A stretch of 62,715 bases of DNA from an uncultured Lachnoclostridium sp. (GTDB lineage: Bacteria > Bacillota > Clostridia > Lachnospirales > Lachnospiraceae), in NCBI GenBank assembly GCA_944376715.1, contig CALWDO010000013.1:1-62715 (forward strand). Direction: 5' to 3'. The translations under genes and the position numbers were made by a program. Numbering within the stretch: position 1 is the stretch's first letter; each line of letters begins with the position of its first letter. Below, piece after piece: positions 48,301 through 57,471 of the stretch. The notes under the pieces are model-generated. The model was not told the origin of the DNA. It saw nothing but the letters and a program-made list of their open reading frames with translations, and searched no databases.

Positions 48301-49470
48301 CTACTGCCGGCGCACAAAGTCTTCATAGAGCGGAGACATGCCTCTTAGCTTCTCCACAATCTTTTTGATCGTTTCTACCACATAGTCCAGTTCTTCCTCT
48401 GTCGTCTCCTCGCTGAGGGTCAGACGGAGCGAACCGTGGGCGATCTCATGAGGCAGACCGATGGCCAGCAACACATGAGAAGGATCCAGAGAGCCGGATG
48501 TGCAGGCGGAGCCGCTGGAACCGCAGATCCCTTCCATATCGAGCATGATCAGGAGAGACTCTCCCTCCACAAACTGAAAACTGAAATTCGCATTGTTCGG
48601 CAGACGTCTGGTCCGGTGCCCGTTCAATCTGGTATAAGGCACTTCCTGAAGTACACGGTCGATCAGATGATCCCGCAGTCTTCTCTCTTTTTCCGTCCTT
48701 TCTTCCATAGTACGCACCGCGCGTTCCACTGCCGCGCCGTATCCCACGATCCCCGGCACATTCTCCGTACCGGCACGGCGTTTTCTCTCCTGAGCTCCGC
48801 CGTGGATAAAGCTGCGGATCTTCACCCCTTTGCGGATATAGAGAAAACCGATTCCTTTGGGACCGTTCAGCTTGTGCCCGCTGGAGCTGAGCATGTCAAT
48901 CCCCAGTTCATCCACCTGAATAGGAATCTGTCCAAACGCCTGTACCGCGTCCGTATGAAACAGGATCCCATGCTCTCTGGCGATCTGCCCGATCTCTTTC
49001 ACCGGCTGGATGGTTCCGATCTCATTATTGGCAAACATGATGCTGATCAGGATCGTTTCCGGCCGGACAGCCCTCTTCAGCTGGTCCAGCTTCACAATCC
49101 CGGACTCATCCACATCCAGATAAGTCACTTCAAATCCGTGTTTCTCCAGCCACTGGCAGGTATGCAGCACCGCATGGTGCTCAATCTTCGATGTGATAAT
49201 ATGGTTGCCCTTCGCGCGGTACGCCTCCGCCGTCGCCTTGATGGCCCAGTTGTCGGCCTCCGTACCGCCGGCAGTAAAATAGATCTCCTCCGGCTTCGCT
49301 CCCAGCGCTCCGGCAATGGTCTCCCGGCTGGCCGCGATGGCCTCCTTGCTCTTCTGGGAAAACTGGTATACGCTGGACGGATTCCCGTATAATTCCGAGA
49401 AATATGGGAGCATAGCCTCCACCACTTCCGGCGCCGTCTTTGTCGTTGCTGCATTATCTAAATAAATCAT
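48301..49470 (-). CDS. nifS: Cysteine desulfurase (NifS/IscS type)
   Basis: A 389-residue PLP enzyme taking sulfur from cysteine. MIYLDNAATTKTAPEV at the start, the PLP lysine region MLSSSGHKLNGPKGIGFLYI, and the active-site cysteine loop CGSSGSACTSGSLDPSHVL mark the class I (NifS-like) group. It supplies both the NifU scaffold and MnmA, encoded downstream. It follows the IscR-type regulator gene by seven bases. Confidence 0.95.
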   Translation of the reverse strand: MIYLDNAATTKTAPEVVEAMLPYFSELYGNPSSVYQFSQKSKEAIAASRETIAGALGAKPEEIYFTAGGTEADNWAIKATAEAYRAKGNHIITSKIEHHAVLHTCQWLEKHGFEVTYLDVDESGIVKLDQLKRAVRPETILISIMFANNEIGTIQPVKEIGQIAREHGILFHTDAVQAFGQIPIQVDELGIDMLSSSGHKLNGPKGIGFLYIRKGVKIRSFIHGGAQERKRRAGTENVPGIVGYGAAVERAVRTMEERTEKERRLRDHLIDRVLQEVPYTRLNGHRTRRLPNNANFSFQFVEGESLLIMLDMEGICGSSGSACTSGSLDPSHVLLAIGLPHEIAHGSLRLTLSEETTEEELDYVVETIKKIVEKLRGMSPLYEDFVRRQ

Positions 49471-49477
49471 GTTCTAA

Positions 49478-49942
49478 TCACTCCTCTTCTATTCCATGCA
49501 CCTGCAGGTCTTTTTTCGCCTCCCGCACTCTCCGGCTTTCTTCCGCCAGATCGCTTAACTTCATCTCATCCACTGTGCGGTTCACGCTTTCGTTAATCTT
49601 TTTCCAGACATATTTTGCCACACACAGGTCTTCCCCGCTGCAGCCGCCGTTCCCGAGAAGGCCCGGACATTCTACCGGGCTTAAACTTCCCTCCAGCGCC
49701 CGCAGAATATCGCCCACCGAGATCTCTTCCGCGGGGCGCTTCAGCAGATATCCTCCTCCAGCTCCGCGAAACCCTTCCACCAGCCCCGCTTTCCGGAGTC
49801 TGGCGATCAGTTGTTCCAGATAATTTTCCGATATGTTCTGCCTGGCTGCAATACTGGCCAGCGATACAGGTTCTCCCCCGCCATACTGGGCCAGATCGAT
49901 CATTGCCCGCAGCCCGTAACGTCCTTTTGTAGATAATTTCAT
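49478..49942 (-). CDS. iscR: Rrf2/IscR-family Fe-S regulator
   Basis: About 154 residues from MKLSTKGRYGLRAMIDLAQY (ATG 49942). The winged helix with SLASIAARQNISENYLEQLIARLRKAGLV is typical. Three cysteines in VECPGLLGNGGCSGEDLC match the cluster ligands of IscR. It probably senses Fe-S status and represses its own operon iscR-nifS-nifU-mnmA through the palindrome at 49960-49976. Confidence 0.88.
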   Translation of the reverse strand: MKLSTKGRYGLRAMIDLAQYGGGEPVSLASIAARQNISENYLEQLIARLRKAGLVEGFRGAGGGYLLKRPAEEISVGDILRALEGSLSPVECPGLLGNGGCSGEDLCVAKYVWKKINESVNRTVDEMKLSDLAEESRRVREAKKDLQVHGIEEE

Positions 49943-49959
49943 CCTGTCCACCCTTAATT

Positions 49960-50017
49960 CCTAGTATTTTGCTAGGTTTTATGGTCAGATCATACCACCA
50001 GTCCATGGTTCTGTCAA
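49960..50017 (-). promoter_or_regulatory. iscR promoter and operator
   Basis: TTGACA (50012-50017), 17 bases, TATGAT (49989-49994). The 17-base palindrome CCTAGCAAAATACTAGG (49960-49976) lies over the expected start region, where an Rrf2-type repressor would block transcription. Confidence 0.7.
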
Positions 50018-50065
50018 GTACCCGGGACGAATATATTTAAAAACAAAAGCCATCGCAGGACTTCT

Positions 50066-51574
50066 ATGAAATCATCCACTCAATTTGTCAAGGGAACCTT
50101 GATTCTGGCCTTTGCGAATCTATTGTGCAGATTTCTGGGTTTCTTCTATAAGATATTCCTGGCACAAGCCCTCGGTGCGGAAGGAATGGGCATCTATCAG
50201 CTGATTTTTCCGGTTTTTTCCGTATGTCATGCCCTGACCGCATCCGGCATCGAAACGGCCATTTCCCGTTTTACAGCATCAAGAAAAGAAGAAGGTGCAT
50301 CTTTCCTGTACGCCGGCGTTTCCCTCTCCCTTGCCGCTTCCTTTCTGACCGGAGCGGTCCTCTGGCTGGGAGCGGCTCCCATCTCCGTCCGGCTGCTGCA
50401 TGAACCCCGCTGCGAAATCCTTCTTCAGATTCTGGCCGCCGCAATCCCTCTGGCCGCTTTCCACGGATGTTTCTCCGGTTATTGTCTGGGGCGGAAAGAG
50501 ACTGTCATACCCGCTATCGCCCAGTTTCTGGAACAGGCCGCGCGCATCGGCACAGTCTGGCTCCTGTGCGGCATCAGCATCCAGCAGGGAAAAGAGATCA
50601 CTCCCGCCCTGGCGGTTTTCGGACTTTTGGCAGGAGAAGCAGCCTCTTCTCTGCTGATGCTCACCTTTGTATCTCCGAAACGACCGAACCTGCGTCCGGT
50701 ATCCAGGTATCTGAAGAAATGTCAGACACTGCTTTCCATGGCGCTGCCGCTCACCGGAAACCGTCTGACACTCGCTCTGCTCCAGAGTCTGGAAGCGGCT
50801 CTGATCCCTCTTTGTCTTCGCAAATCCGGACTTGACACCGCGGACGCGCTGAGTCTCTATGGTATCCTGACAGGAATGTCCATGTCTTTTCTCATGTTTC
50901 CCAACGCATTGACCGCTTCCGTATCTTCCATGCTGCTTCCTGCGGTCTCGGAAGAGCAGGCGCGCGGAGATCAGAAAAAGATTTCTCTTACCATAGAGTA
51001 TACCCTGCAATTCGGACTGACCATCGGGATCTTCTGCATGGGACTCTTCCTCCGGTACGGGCAGGAACTGGGCGAGCTGTTTTTCCAGGAGACACTGGCG
51101 GGCCGCTTTCTGGTCACTCTGGCATGGATCTGTCCCTTCCTGTATCTGACCGGCAACCTGAACAGTATTCTGCACGGGCTGGGAGAAACCGGAGTCACCT
51201 TTTTTAACCAGCTGGCGGGAAACGGCGTCCGTATTCTTTTCATCGTCCTCCTGGTACCGTCTCTGGGAATCCAGGGCGTCTTGATAGGAATCCTGGCCAG
51301 CCAGCTTATACTAAGTTTTCTGGGAATTCTGGCCGTGTCGCGCCATGTAATCCCCTCCATCGGTCTGGACAGTCTGGTTCTGAAACCGCTGGGCGCCCTG
51401 ATTCTGTCTATGGGAGGTGTAGAGCTGGTGAAACATTTATGTCCCGTCCTGCGTCTGGGCGGCGAACTGTTTATGCTGATCTTCAGCATCTGCCTGATGG
51501 CCGCGGCTTATTTCCTTCTGCTGCTCCTGGGCGGAATCTGGAAAATATTCCGCTTCCAAAGACGCTCCGATTGA
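50066..51574 (+). CDS. SpoVB-like lipid flippase (MOP superfamily)
   Basis: A 502-residue protein with about 14 membrane helices. The first helix FVKGTLILAFANLLCRFLGF and the motif ALGAEGMGIYQLIFPVFSV resemble SpoVB/MurJ-type exporters of the oligosaccharide flippase superfamily. SpoVB moves peptidoglycan precursor into the spore cortex space; related proteins act in vegetative growth. It is on the plus strand, divergent from iscR. Its stop codon overlaps the -35 box of the DAHP synthase promoter. I cannot separate SpoVB from a vegetative paralogue by eye. Confidence 0.8.
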   Translation: MKSSTQFVKGTLILAFANLLCRFLGFFYKIFLAQALGAEGMGIYQLIFPVFSVCHALTASGIETAISRFTASRKEEGASFLYAGVSLSLAASFLTGAVLWLGAAPISVRLLHEPRCEILLQILAAAIPLAAFHGCFSGYCLGRKETVIPAIAQFLEQAARIGTVWLLCGISIQQGKEITPALAVFGLLAGEAASSLLMLTFVSPKRPNLRPVSRYLKKCQTLLSMALPLTGNRLTLALLQSLEAALIPLCLRKSGLDTADALSLYGILTGMSMSFLMFPNALTASVSSMLLPAVSEEQARGDQKKISLTIEYTLQFGLTIGIFCMGLFLRYGQELGELFFQETLAGRFLVTLAWICPFLYLTGNLNSILHGLGETGVTFFNQLAGNGVRILFIVLLVPSLGIQGVLIGILASQLILSFLGILAVSRHVIPSIGLDSLVLKPLGALILSMGGVELVKHLCPVLRLGGELFMLIFSICLMAAAYFLLLLLGGIWKIFRFQRRSD

Positions 51575-51600
51575 CATTTACAACGCGAAAAACTTATACT
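51571..51600 (+). promoter_or_regulatory. Promoter of the DAHP synthase gene
   Basis: TTGACA (51571-51576), 18 bases, TATACT (51595-51600). The -35 box begins within the preceding stop codon region. Confidence 0.6.
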
Positions 51601-51661
51601 ATAATAGGAAATTGTCAGGGATAAGCGTATGTCCCGGCCGAAGGAGACGAAAGGAGACATT

Positions 51662-52690
51662 ATGGGATTCACATTCAACAAAAAACTGCCCATCCCGAAA
51701 GAGATCAAATCCATGTATCCGCTTTCGGAAAAATGCGCAGCCATAAAAGCACAGAGAGATAAAGAGATCCGGGACGTGATCACCGGAGCAGACGACCGTT
51801 TCCTGATCATTGTCGGCCCCTGCTCGGCAGATAATGAAACCGCCGTTATGGATTACCTCCACAGACTGGTGCCCGTCCAGGAAAAGATCAAAGATAAATG
51901 TATTATTATACCGCGTATTTACACCAACAAACCCCGCACCACCGGGGAAGGTTATAAAGGAATGGTTCATCAGCCGGATCCGGAGGCGGCTCCCGACCTG
52001 CTGGCCGGACTCGTCGCCATCCGCAAGCTGCATATCCGCAATATCGAAGAGACCGGACTGACCGCAGCCGATGAGATGCTCTATCCGGAAAACTGGTGGT
52101 ATCTGTCCGATCTGCTCTCCTATGTGGCCGTAGGAGCCAGATCCGTAGAGGACCAGCAGCACCGCCTGACTGTCAGCGGCTTCGACGTACCGGCAGGCAT
52201 GAAGAATCCCACCAGCGGCGACATGACCGTCATGCTGAACTCCGTAGTAGCAGCCCAGCATGCGCACAACTTTATCTACCGCGGATGGGACGTCAACACC
52301 GACGGCAATCCGCTTGCCCATACCGTTCTGCGGGGCGCGGTCAACAAACGGGGCGCGACGCTTCCCAACTACCACTATGAAGACCTTCTCCTGCTGCTGC
52401 ATCTGTATCAGGAAAAGAATCTGAAAAACCCCGCCTGCGTGGTAGACACGAACCATTCAAATTCCAACAAACAGTATCTGGAACAGATCCGGATCACCAA
52501 AGAGGTCCTGCACAGCCGCCAGTACAATCCCGACATTCACAAACTGGTCAAGGGGTTGATGATCGAAAGCTATATCGAGGACGGCTCTCAGGGCATTCAC
52601 GATAAAGTGTACGGCAAATCCATTACAGACCCGTGTCTGGGCTGGGAGAAGACCGAGCGTCTTCTCTATGAAATCGCAGAAAAATGCTGA
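51662..52690 (+). CDS. 3-deoxy-7-phosphoheptulonate synthase, class I (AroG/AroF type)
   Basis: A 342-residue enzyme for the first step of the shikimate pathway, joining PEP and erythrose 4-phosphate. LIIVGPCSADNETAVMDYLH, RIYTNKPRTTGEGYKG, VGARSVEDQQHRL and CVVDTNHSNSNKQYLEQ are diagnostic. The start ATG 51662 (MGFTFNKK) has AAAGGAGA upstream. Whether it is inhibited by Phe, Tyr or Trp cannot be told. A bidirectional hairpin follows and separates it from the convergent fusion gene. Confidence 0.93.
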   Translation: MGFTFNKKLPIPKEIKSMYPLSEKCAAIKAQRDKEIRDVITGADDRFLIIVGPCSADNETAVMDYLHRLVPVQEKIKDKCIIIPRIYTNKPRTTGEGYKGMVHQPDPEAAPDLLAGLVAIRKLHIRNIEETGLTAADEMLYPENWWYLSDLLSYVAVGARSVEDQQHRLTVSGFDVPAGMKNPTSGDMTVMLNSVVAAQHAHNFIYRGWDVNTDGNPLAHTVLRGAVNKRGATLPNYHYEDLLLLLHLYQEKNLKNPACVVDTNHSNSNKQYLEQIRITKEVLHSRQYNPDIHKLVKGLMIESYIEDGSQGIHDKVYGKSITDPCLGWEKTERLLYEIAEKC

Positions 52691-52699
52691 TACATACGG

Positions 52700-52734
52700 A
52701 GCGGGGATCAGGCAGCATCAGCCTGGTCCCCGCT
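52700..52734. terminator. Bidirectional terminator between the DAHP synthase and the kinase-amidotransferase fusion
   Basis: 14-base arms AGCGGGGATCAGGC / GCCTGGTCCCCGCT with a seven-base loop. T-rich sequence follows to the right. Confidence 0.8.
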
Positions 52735-52739
52735 TTATA

Positions 52740-55700
52740 TTATCTCACATATTTCTGAATAAAGTTCAGCATGATCTTACGCGTCTCCTCGTAAGCATTG
52801 GCAGTCTCAAACCGCCGTTCCGGATGCCACTGGAGCGCCAGAATCTTCATCTCGTCCGATCCGTACGCCTCCACGATCCCGTTCTCCCGGTCCAGCGCCA
52901 GCGGCTCAAAGCAGGGCGCCAGATCCGCTTCAAAGATACAGTCGTCATGATAATTATTCACCCAGATATTCCGCTCTTCCTTTACCAGCCACACCTGATG
53001 GTCTACTCCCCGCTGCCTCTCAACAGGCAGATCCGGATGATAACGGAGCTTTCCTCCGAACATGACGTTGATATACTGCATTCCACGGCAGGTCGCGATA
53101 ATCGGGATCCCATGCGCCACGCAGTAATGGATCACCTGCTCCTCCATACGGTCACGGTGGGGCTGCAGATCATCTTCATGAGGCCGGTCGTACATCTCCG
53201 GCGGCAGAGAACCCCCTCCCACCACAATCAGAAGATCCCTTTTTTTATTAAACAGCATCTCCACATTTTTAGTAAAATTCGATACGGCTTTCGGAATAAA
53301 TCCCAGCAGTTCATAGAACCTCACATATCCGGATTCCAGAATATCCACCGGATCGCCGTACTGGTTTACGCCTTCTCTCTGGGTAATCAGCGCGCTTAAA
53401 TTCCGGTACTGGATACCCTCCTCGATCTTGCCGCTCTTACAGTCCATGGTCAGGTAGCTTAAGGACGCCACATAGTCGTAGATCTTTTCCCCGCATCCGA
53501 TGGCCGCAGGTATCTCAAACTCCGCGCAGCGGATCGCCATATGGGAAGCCGCGCCTCCGTAACAGGTGATAAATCCTTTGATCCCTTTGGCAAACACCCA
53601 TTCATATCCCGGATCCGCCTTGGGCACCACCACGATTTTGTCATGAATATCCGCGTCCGGCTCCTCCTCCAGCAGAACTACTTCCCCTTCCACTTTTTTC
53701 GTCGTGATAAAGTTCGGCCTTGCCTCATATACTTCGACCACATCCAGGCTGGTGCGGTCCACGATCACCTCAGGAAGCGAAAGCTCCCGGAACTGCTGAT
53801 ACTTCACGTGTCTTCTCTGGATCAGCGTCTCGAGGCGATCCTTTAATTCGTCCGCGATCATATACTGGGGAATCTTGAAATCCTCAATCTTCAGCCAGGA
53901 AAGATCCTGACGGGCGATCTCCAGTACATTGCCCGTACGCACCAGAAGCTCCAAAATAAGGCTCAGAGACTTCGTAAATTCAAATTTAAAATACTCTCTC
54001 TGGCGCACCGCGCTCCGTATAAAATGGATCAACTGTCCTGCCTCGGCTGAAAAACCATGTTCATCCAAAGCCTGCTGCACTCTGGACAGTTCCAGGGCGT
54101 CCGGGCGCCCTTCCGCTCTATGACGGCGTCTGGATGGACCCGGCCGAAAATTCATCTGATCGTAACGCTCCGTCCGTATATCATAGGTTCCCACCCGCAG
54201 ATGACCGTATTTCCGGTTAAATTCTGCCCTGGTCATGCGGTCCATGGAAAAATCCTGAAAATCTCTCTCAAATTCCGTGGCCACCGTGGAGATCGACTGC
54301 ATAAACGCATCCACATCTTCCGCGGAAAACCAGCTGGCGCCCGGTTCCGAGACAGGGCCGCACTCCGTAAAGCTTCTCAGGAATGCCCTGGCCATGAAGG
54401 CCATCCTGGCCTGACGGGCAAACTGGGGCGTGCCGTAGAGCTGAAGCGCTGTCAGCAGATTCTGCACCGACGCCAGAATCTGGTGCACAGATGTCTCCTG
54501 ATTCGCCAACCGGGCTTCCTCATTCTCCCGAATCTCTTCCAGACTTTTCAAAGCATCCAGGTCTTCCTCCAGGATTTCATCAAAGTGCAGGATCGCGTAC
54601 TCGGTTACTTCTTTCAAACTCTCCGTCAGGCAGCGGCGTTCTTTCTCCGTAAATCCATAATCCAGCAGGCATTTCGTCCGTTCTTCTGTGCCGAAGTCAT
54701 AAGTGGAAAATACGATCTCAAACTCAATCTTGTCATGGGCAGTCAGATTTCGCTTCAACGCTTCCTGGTAATACTTCACCAGCCGCAGCGCCAGCGGTTC
54801 ATCCACCTTTTGAGGAATCAGAGAATAGAAAGAATATTCCAGGCAAATATAAGGCTTATTCCCGATCTGGTGCATAAGATCCTGATCCAGCTTCCGAAAA
54901 CCGATGGCCGCGATCCCCTGGTTCCACGCCCGGCGCGTGATAATAGCCCGATACAGGGAATAATCCAGCGGCCGCGGATTGGTACCGATGATCTCGGACG
55001 GATTCCAGAAAGCCATATCCGACAGCATCATCGGCGTACCGGTCACCACATTGCGGTGGCGGTCATACATAGCCCCCGCATCCTGCAGGAGCCGGAAGAA
55101 CGCCTGATCGTCATAAGCCCCCGCCTGTTTATAGCTGGCCACCAACGGCCGCATCTGGAAAAGAATCACCCGGTTATCCTGGTCAATGGCAAATTCAATG
55201 TCCAAAGCCAGACCGTCCATGATCTGTTCCAGTTCTCTTACTGCCCGCAGCAGTTCTCTCCACGGAGTATGCAGACGGTTTTCGTCCACATTGCGGATCA
55301 CTTTCATCATCTTGCCTGCCGACCCGCTGGTCACGCTGTCCGTCGATCCGGTCTCATCGTAGTTAATCAGATAATAGGGCCGATGATTCTGGATATCTCT
55401 GGTAAAAACGACTCCTCCGTACCGTACATTTCTGGCCTGGCACTGGATCAGCACCTGTTCATTCTCCACCTGCCGGATATCTCTGGCATAAGATTCAATC
55501 ACCGCATCCACGGCCCGGATAATCTCATCCATACTGGATGAATCCACGTCCAGTATGCTTTTATAATGTCCCGCATTGGAACGCTGAAAGGAATCCTCTG
55601 CGGAAGAGGAACTGCGCACCACAATGCGCCGTCCTTTGAACTGTTCCATAATCTCCCTGCATACCGCCTGCTTGTCCTTCTGATAATCTCTGATATACAA

Positions 55701-55796
55701 AATATACATTTCCTCAATGGCAGATTCATGGACCAGGCTCCGGAGCGCGAACAGCGTATCCGCCTTTGTCGATATGAGTTTCCTGTGTTCTTCCAT
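52740..55796 (-). CDS. Fusion of a PEP-synthase-like (glutamine-kinase-like) enzyme with a class I glutamine amidotransferase
   Basis: A 1018-residue protein of three parts. Residues 1-220 are a PPDK/PEP-synthase ATP-grasp domain (RRIVVRSSSSAEDS, ILFQMRPLV). A long helical middle follows, then a swivelling phosphohistidine domain with CYGGAASHMAIRCAE (His752). Residues about 855-1018 are a class I amidotransferase/C26 domain with nucleophile Cys903 (ATCRGMQ) and QWHPE (His991, Glu993). The two halves look like the Campylobacter capsule enzymes Cj1418 (L-glutamine kinase) and Cj1417 (gamma-glutamyl-CDP-amidate hydrolase) joined in one chain. That suggests phosphoramidate chemistry; no cytidylyltransferase gene is in view. 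It starts 15 bases after the xerD terminator. Confidence 0.7.
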   Translation of the reverse strand: MEEHRKLISTKADTLFALRSLVHESAIEEMYILYIRDYQKDKQAVCREIMEQFKGRRIVVRSSSSAEDSFQRSNAGHYKSILDVDSSSMDEIIRAVDAVIESYARDIRQVENEQVLIQCQARNVRYGGVVFTRDIQNHRPYYLINYDETGSTDSVTSGSAGKMMKVIRNVDENRLHTPWRELLRAVRELEQIMDGLALDIEFAIDQDNRVILFQMRPLVASYKQAGAYDDQAFFRLLQDAGAMYDRHRNVVTGTPMMLSDMAFWNPSEIIGTNPRPLDYSLYRAIITRRAWNQGIAAIGFRKLDQDLMHQIGNKPYICLEYSFYSLIPQKVDEPLALRLVKYYQEALKRNLTAHDKIEFEIVFSTYDFGTEERTKCLLDYGFTEKERRCLTESLKEVTEYAILHFDEILEEDLDALKSLEEIRENEEARLANQETSVHQILASVQNLLTALQLYGTPQFARQARMAFMARAFLRSFTECGPVSEPGASWFSAEDVDAFMQSISTVATEFERDFQDFSMDRMTRAEFNRKYGHLRVGTYDIRTERYDQMNFRPGPSRRRHRAEGRPDALELSRVQQALDEHGFSAEAGQLIHFIRSAVRQREYFKFEFTKSLSLILELLVRTGNVLEIARQDLSWLKIEDFKIPQYMIADELKDRLETLIQRRHVKYQQFRELSLPEVIVDRTSLDVVEVYEARPNFITTKKVEGEVVLLEEEPDADIHDKIVVVPKADPGYEWVFAKGIKGFITCYGGAASHMAIRCAEFEIPAAIGCGEKIYDYVASLSYLTMDCKSGKIEEGIQYRNLSALITQREGVNQYGDPVDILESGYVRFYELLGFIPKAVSNFTKNVEMLFNKKRDLLIVVGGGSLPPEMYDRPHEDDLQPHRDRMEEQVIHYCVAHGIPIIATCRGMQYINVMFGGKLRYHPDLPVERQRGVDHQVWLVKEERNIWVNNYHDDCIFEADLAPCFEPLALDRENGIVEAYGSDEMKILALQWHPERRFETANAYEETRKIMLNFIQKYVR

Positions 55797-55810
55797 AGTC
55801 TCCTCCCGTC

Positions 55811-55843
55811 AAAAAAGCGCACGGATCCTCCGGATCCATGCGC
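55811..55843 (-). terminator. Terminator of the xerD-like gene, directly before the fusion gene
   Basis: Arms GCGCATGGATCC / GGATCCGTGCGC (one mismatch), three-base loop, TTTTTT. The T run ends 15 bases before the ATG of the fusion gene, leaving no room for a separate promoter. Confidence 0.8.
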
Positions 55844-55859
55844 CTTTGCATGTCATCTG

Positions 55860-56741
55860 TCATCCTCTCGGATGCGCTTTGCTGTATTCTTTCCTCATCC
55901 CCGGCTGAAATCCGGCGTAAATCTGCGTGGCAGCCAGATCCGAATGCCCCAGCATCTCCCGGATGGTCTGTAACTGTGCGCCGCCCGCAGCCATATGAGC
56001 TGCGCAGGAATGTCGAAACATCCTGGGCGTAATATCTTTCTCGATACCGGCCTTAGCCGCATAACTCTTCAGAACCTTCCAGAATCCCTGACGGCTCATG
56101 GGCATGCCGGAACAGTTCAGGAAGAGAAAATCGCTGTCTTCCTTTTTCAGGAACGCATCCCGTCCCTTTTCCATATACTGCCGCAGCGCCTGTCCTGCTT
56201 TCTTTCCGAACGGAATCATGCGTTCCCGGTCATTCTCCCTGCAGATCACCCATCCGAAATTCAGGTTCACATCTCCCGTTTTCAGGTGGACCAGCTCGCT
56301 GACCCGAAGTCCGGTGGCATACAGAAGCTCCAGCATGGCTTTGTCCCTGCTTCCCTTGGGCCCATCCGTCACCGGCTGGTCCAGAAGCCGCTCCATCTCC
56401 TGAACCGTCAGGATATCCGGGAGCTGCCTTTCTACCCTGGGCGCTTTCAACTGCAGAGCCGGATCCTCCTGGATCCGGTGTTCCCGCACCAGATATTCAA
56501 AAAAAGCCTTCATCGAGGCCACATACCTGGAAATCGTGGACGACGCCATACCGCACCGCTCCAGATCCAGTACATAGGAGTTCAGAATTGTGGCCGTGAT
56601 CTCATCGATACTCTCCGCACCTTTTTCCTTTGCGTATGCCGCCATCTTTGTCAGGTCGCTGTGATAGGACAGCACCGTATTATGAGAAGCCTTCCTGACT
56701 TCTCCCAGATAACTTACAAAACACTGTATCTCATAGTCCAT
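55860..56741 (-). CDS. Tyrosine recombinase, XerC/XerD type
   Basis: About 293 residues from ATG 56741 (MDYEIQCFVSYL), with GAGGG upstream; the frame to 56798 is not supported. The SAM-like N-terminal domain is followed by the catalytic residues: Arg in LLYATGLRVSELVHLK, His-x-x-Arg region TPRMFRHSCAAHMAAG, His in MLGHSDLAATQIY with the tyrosine in the same motif. Xer recombinases resolve chromosome dimers at dif. The position beside spoIIM matches the xerD locus of Bacillus and Clostridia. The final residues KEYSKAHPRG are normal for XerD. Confidence 0.85.
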   Translation of the reverse strand: MDYEIQCFVSYLGEVRKASHNTVLSYHSDLTKMAAYAKEKGAESIDEITATILNSYVLDLERCGMASSTISRYVASMKAFFEYLVREHRIQEDPALQLKAPRVERQLPDILTVQEMERLLDQPVTDGPKGSRDKAMLELLYATGLRVSELVHLKTGDVNLNFGWVICRENDRERMIPFGKKAGQALRQYMEKGRDAFLKKEDSDFLFLNCSGMPMSRQGFWKVLKSYAAKAGIEKDITPRMFRHSCAAHMAAGGAQLQTIREMLGHSDLAATQIYAGFQPGMRKEYSKAHPRG

Positions 56742-56868
56742 AACATACCCTCGTCTGTAAAAAGAATCCCCCGCCCGGGGAATCCTCCGTATGCGCACAC
56801 ATTTTTAACGTCCCTCCGTGTGCGCTGCGGTACAAGTATAGCTGAGAACGGCCGAAATTTCAATAATT

Positions 56869-57426
56869 TCAGAATATTTTCCTGAGAATCTGCTGTAAAA
56901 TAAGCGGATTGACGCCCGCTTCCGTCCCGATTCCGAACAACAGGAAAAGGAATCCCGCCATCACCAGGCACAGGTATCTCTTCCGGTTCTTTCCGCCATA
57001 CATCGTCCACAACAATACCCAGCCAAAAGCAGGAAGGTAAAAGAAAAGCTGCGGAAAAATCCCCGCCGCGCAGATCAGGATACCTGCCAGTCCCAGACGG
57101 ATGGCAGAGATACTGAGCGCCGTTCCCCATGCCATCCCCAGCAAAAATACCAGCCCGGCAAAAATTGCCGGAGCCATGGGCAGCACTCCGCAGCAGATTA
57201 CCAGAAAATACTGGCCGCATCGGTATCTTCCCACATAATTCAATAATTTTCCCGAATCAATCCGCAGATTTGCGTACTGGTTCAGGAAATATTCGCTGAA
57301 AATTCCTGCCAGCGCAGCGCTTTTCTGCATCTGCACCACCGTTATCCCTGCCAGGATCCCGCAAAAAAAGAACAGCAGATACCCTGCCGGGCGCGCCTTA
57401 TATTTACCGAAAACAGACTCTCCCAT
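56869..57426 (-). CDS. spoIIM: Stage II sporulation protein M
   Basis: A 185-residue protein with five membrane helices and the SpoIIM pattern: an N-terminal basic segment, GYLLFFFCGILAGI, and a central AGLVFLLGMAWGTALS. SpoIIM is the scaffold of the DMP engulfment complex with SpoIID and SpoIIP. The gene lies between proC and the xerD-like gene, the common spoIIM-xerD order. It supports a spore-forming host. Confidence 0.85.
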   Translation of the reverse strand: MGESVFGKYKARPAGYLLFFFCGILAGITVVQMQKSAALAGIFSEYFLNQYANLRIDSGKLLNYVGRYRCGQYFLVICCGVLPMAPAIFAGLVFLLGMAWGTALSISAIRLGLAGILICAAGIFPQLFFYLPAFGWVLLWTMYGGKNRKRYLCLVMAGFLFLLFGIGTEAGVNPLILQQILRKIF

Positions 57427-57471
57427 AATGTTCCTCCCTGCTTATTATATGAACAGGGAGGAAACGATATA

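Noticed and set aside
52740-55796. Annotation as plain PEP synthase or rifampicin phosphotransferase
   Set aside because: The C-terminal amidotransferase domain with intact Cys/His/Glu and the extended middle do not fit either enzyme; the glutamine-kinase comparison explains both ends better.
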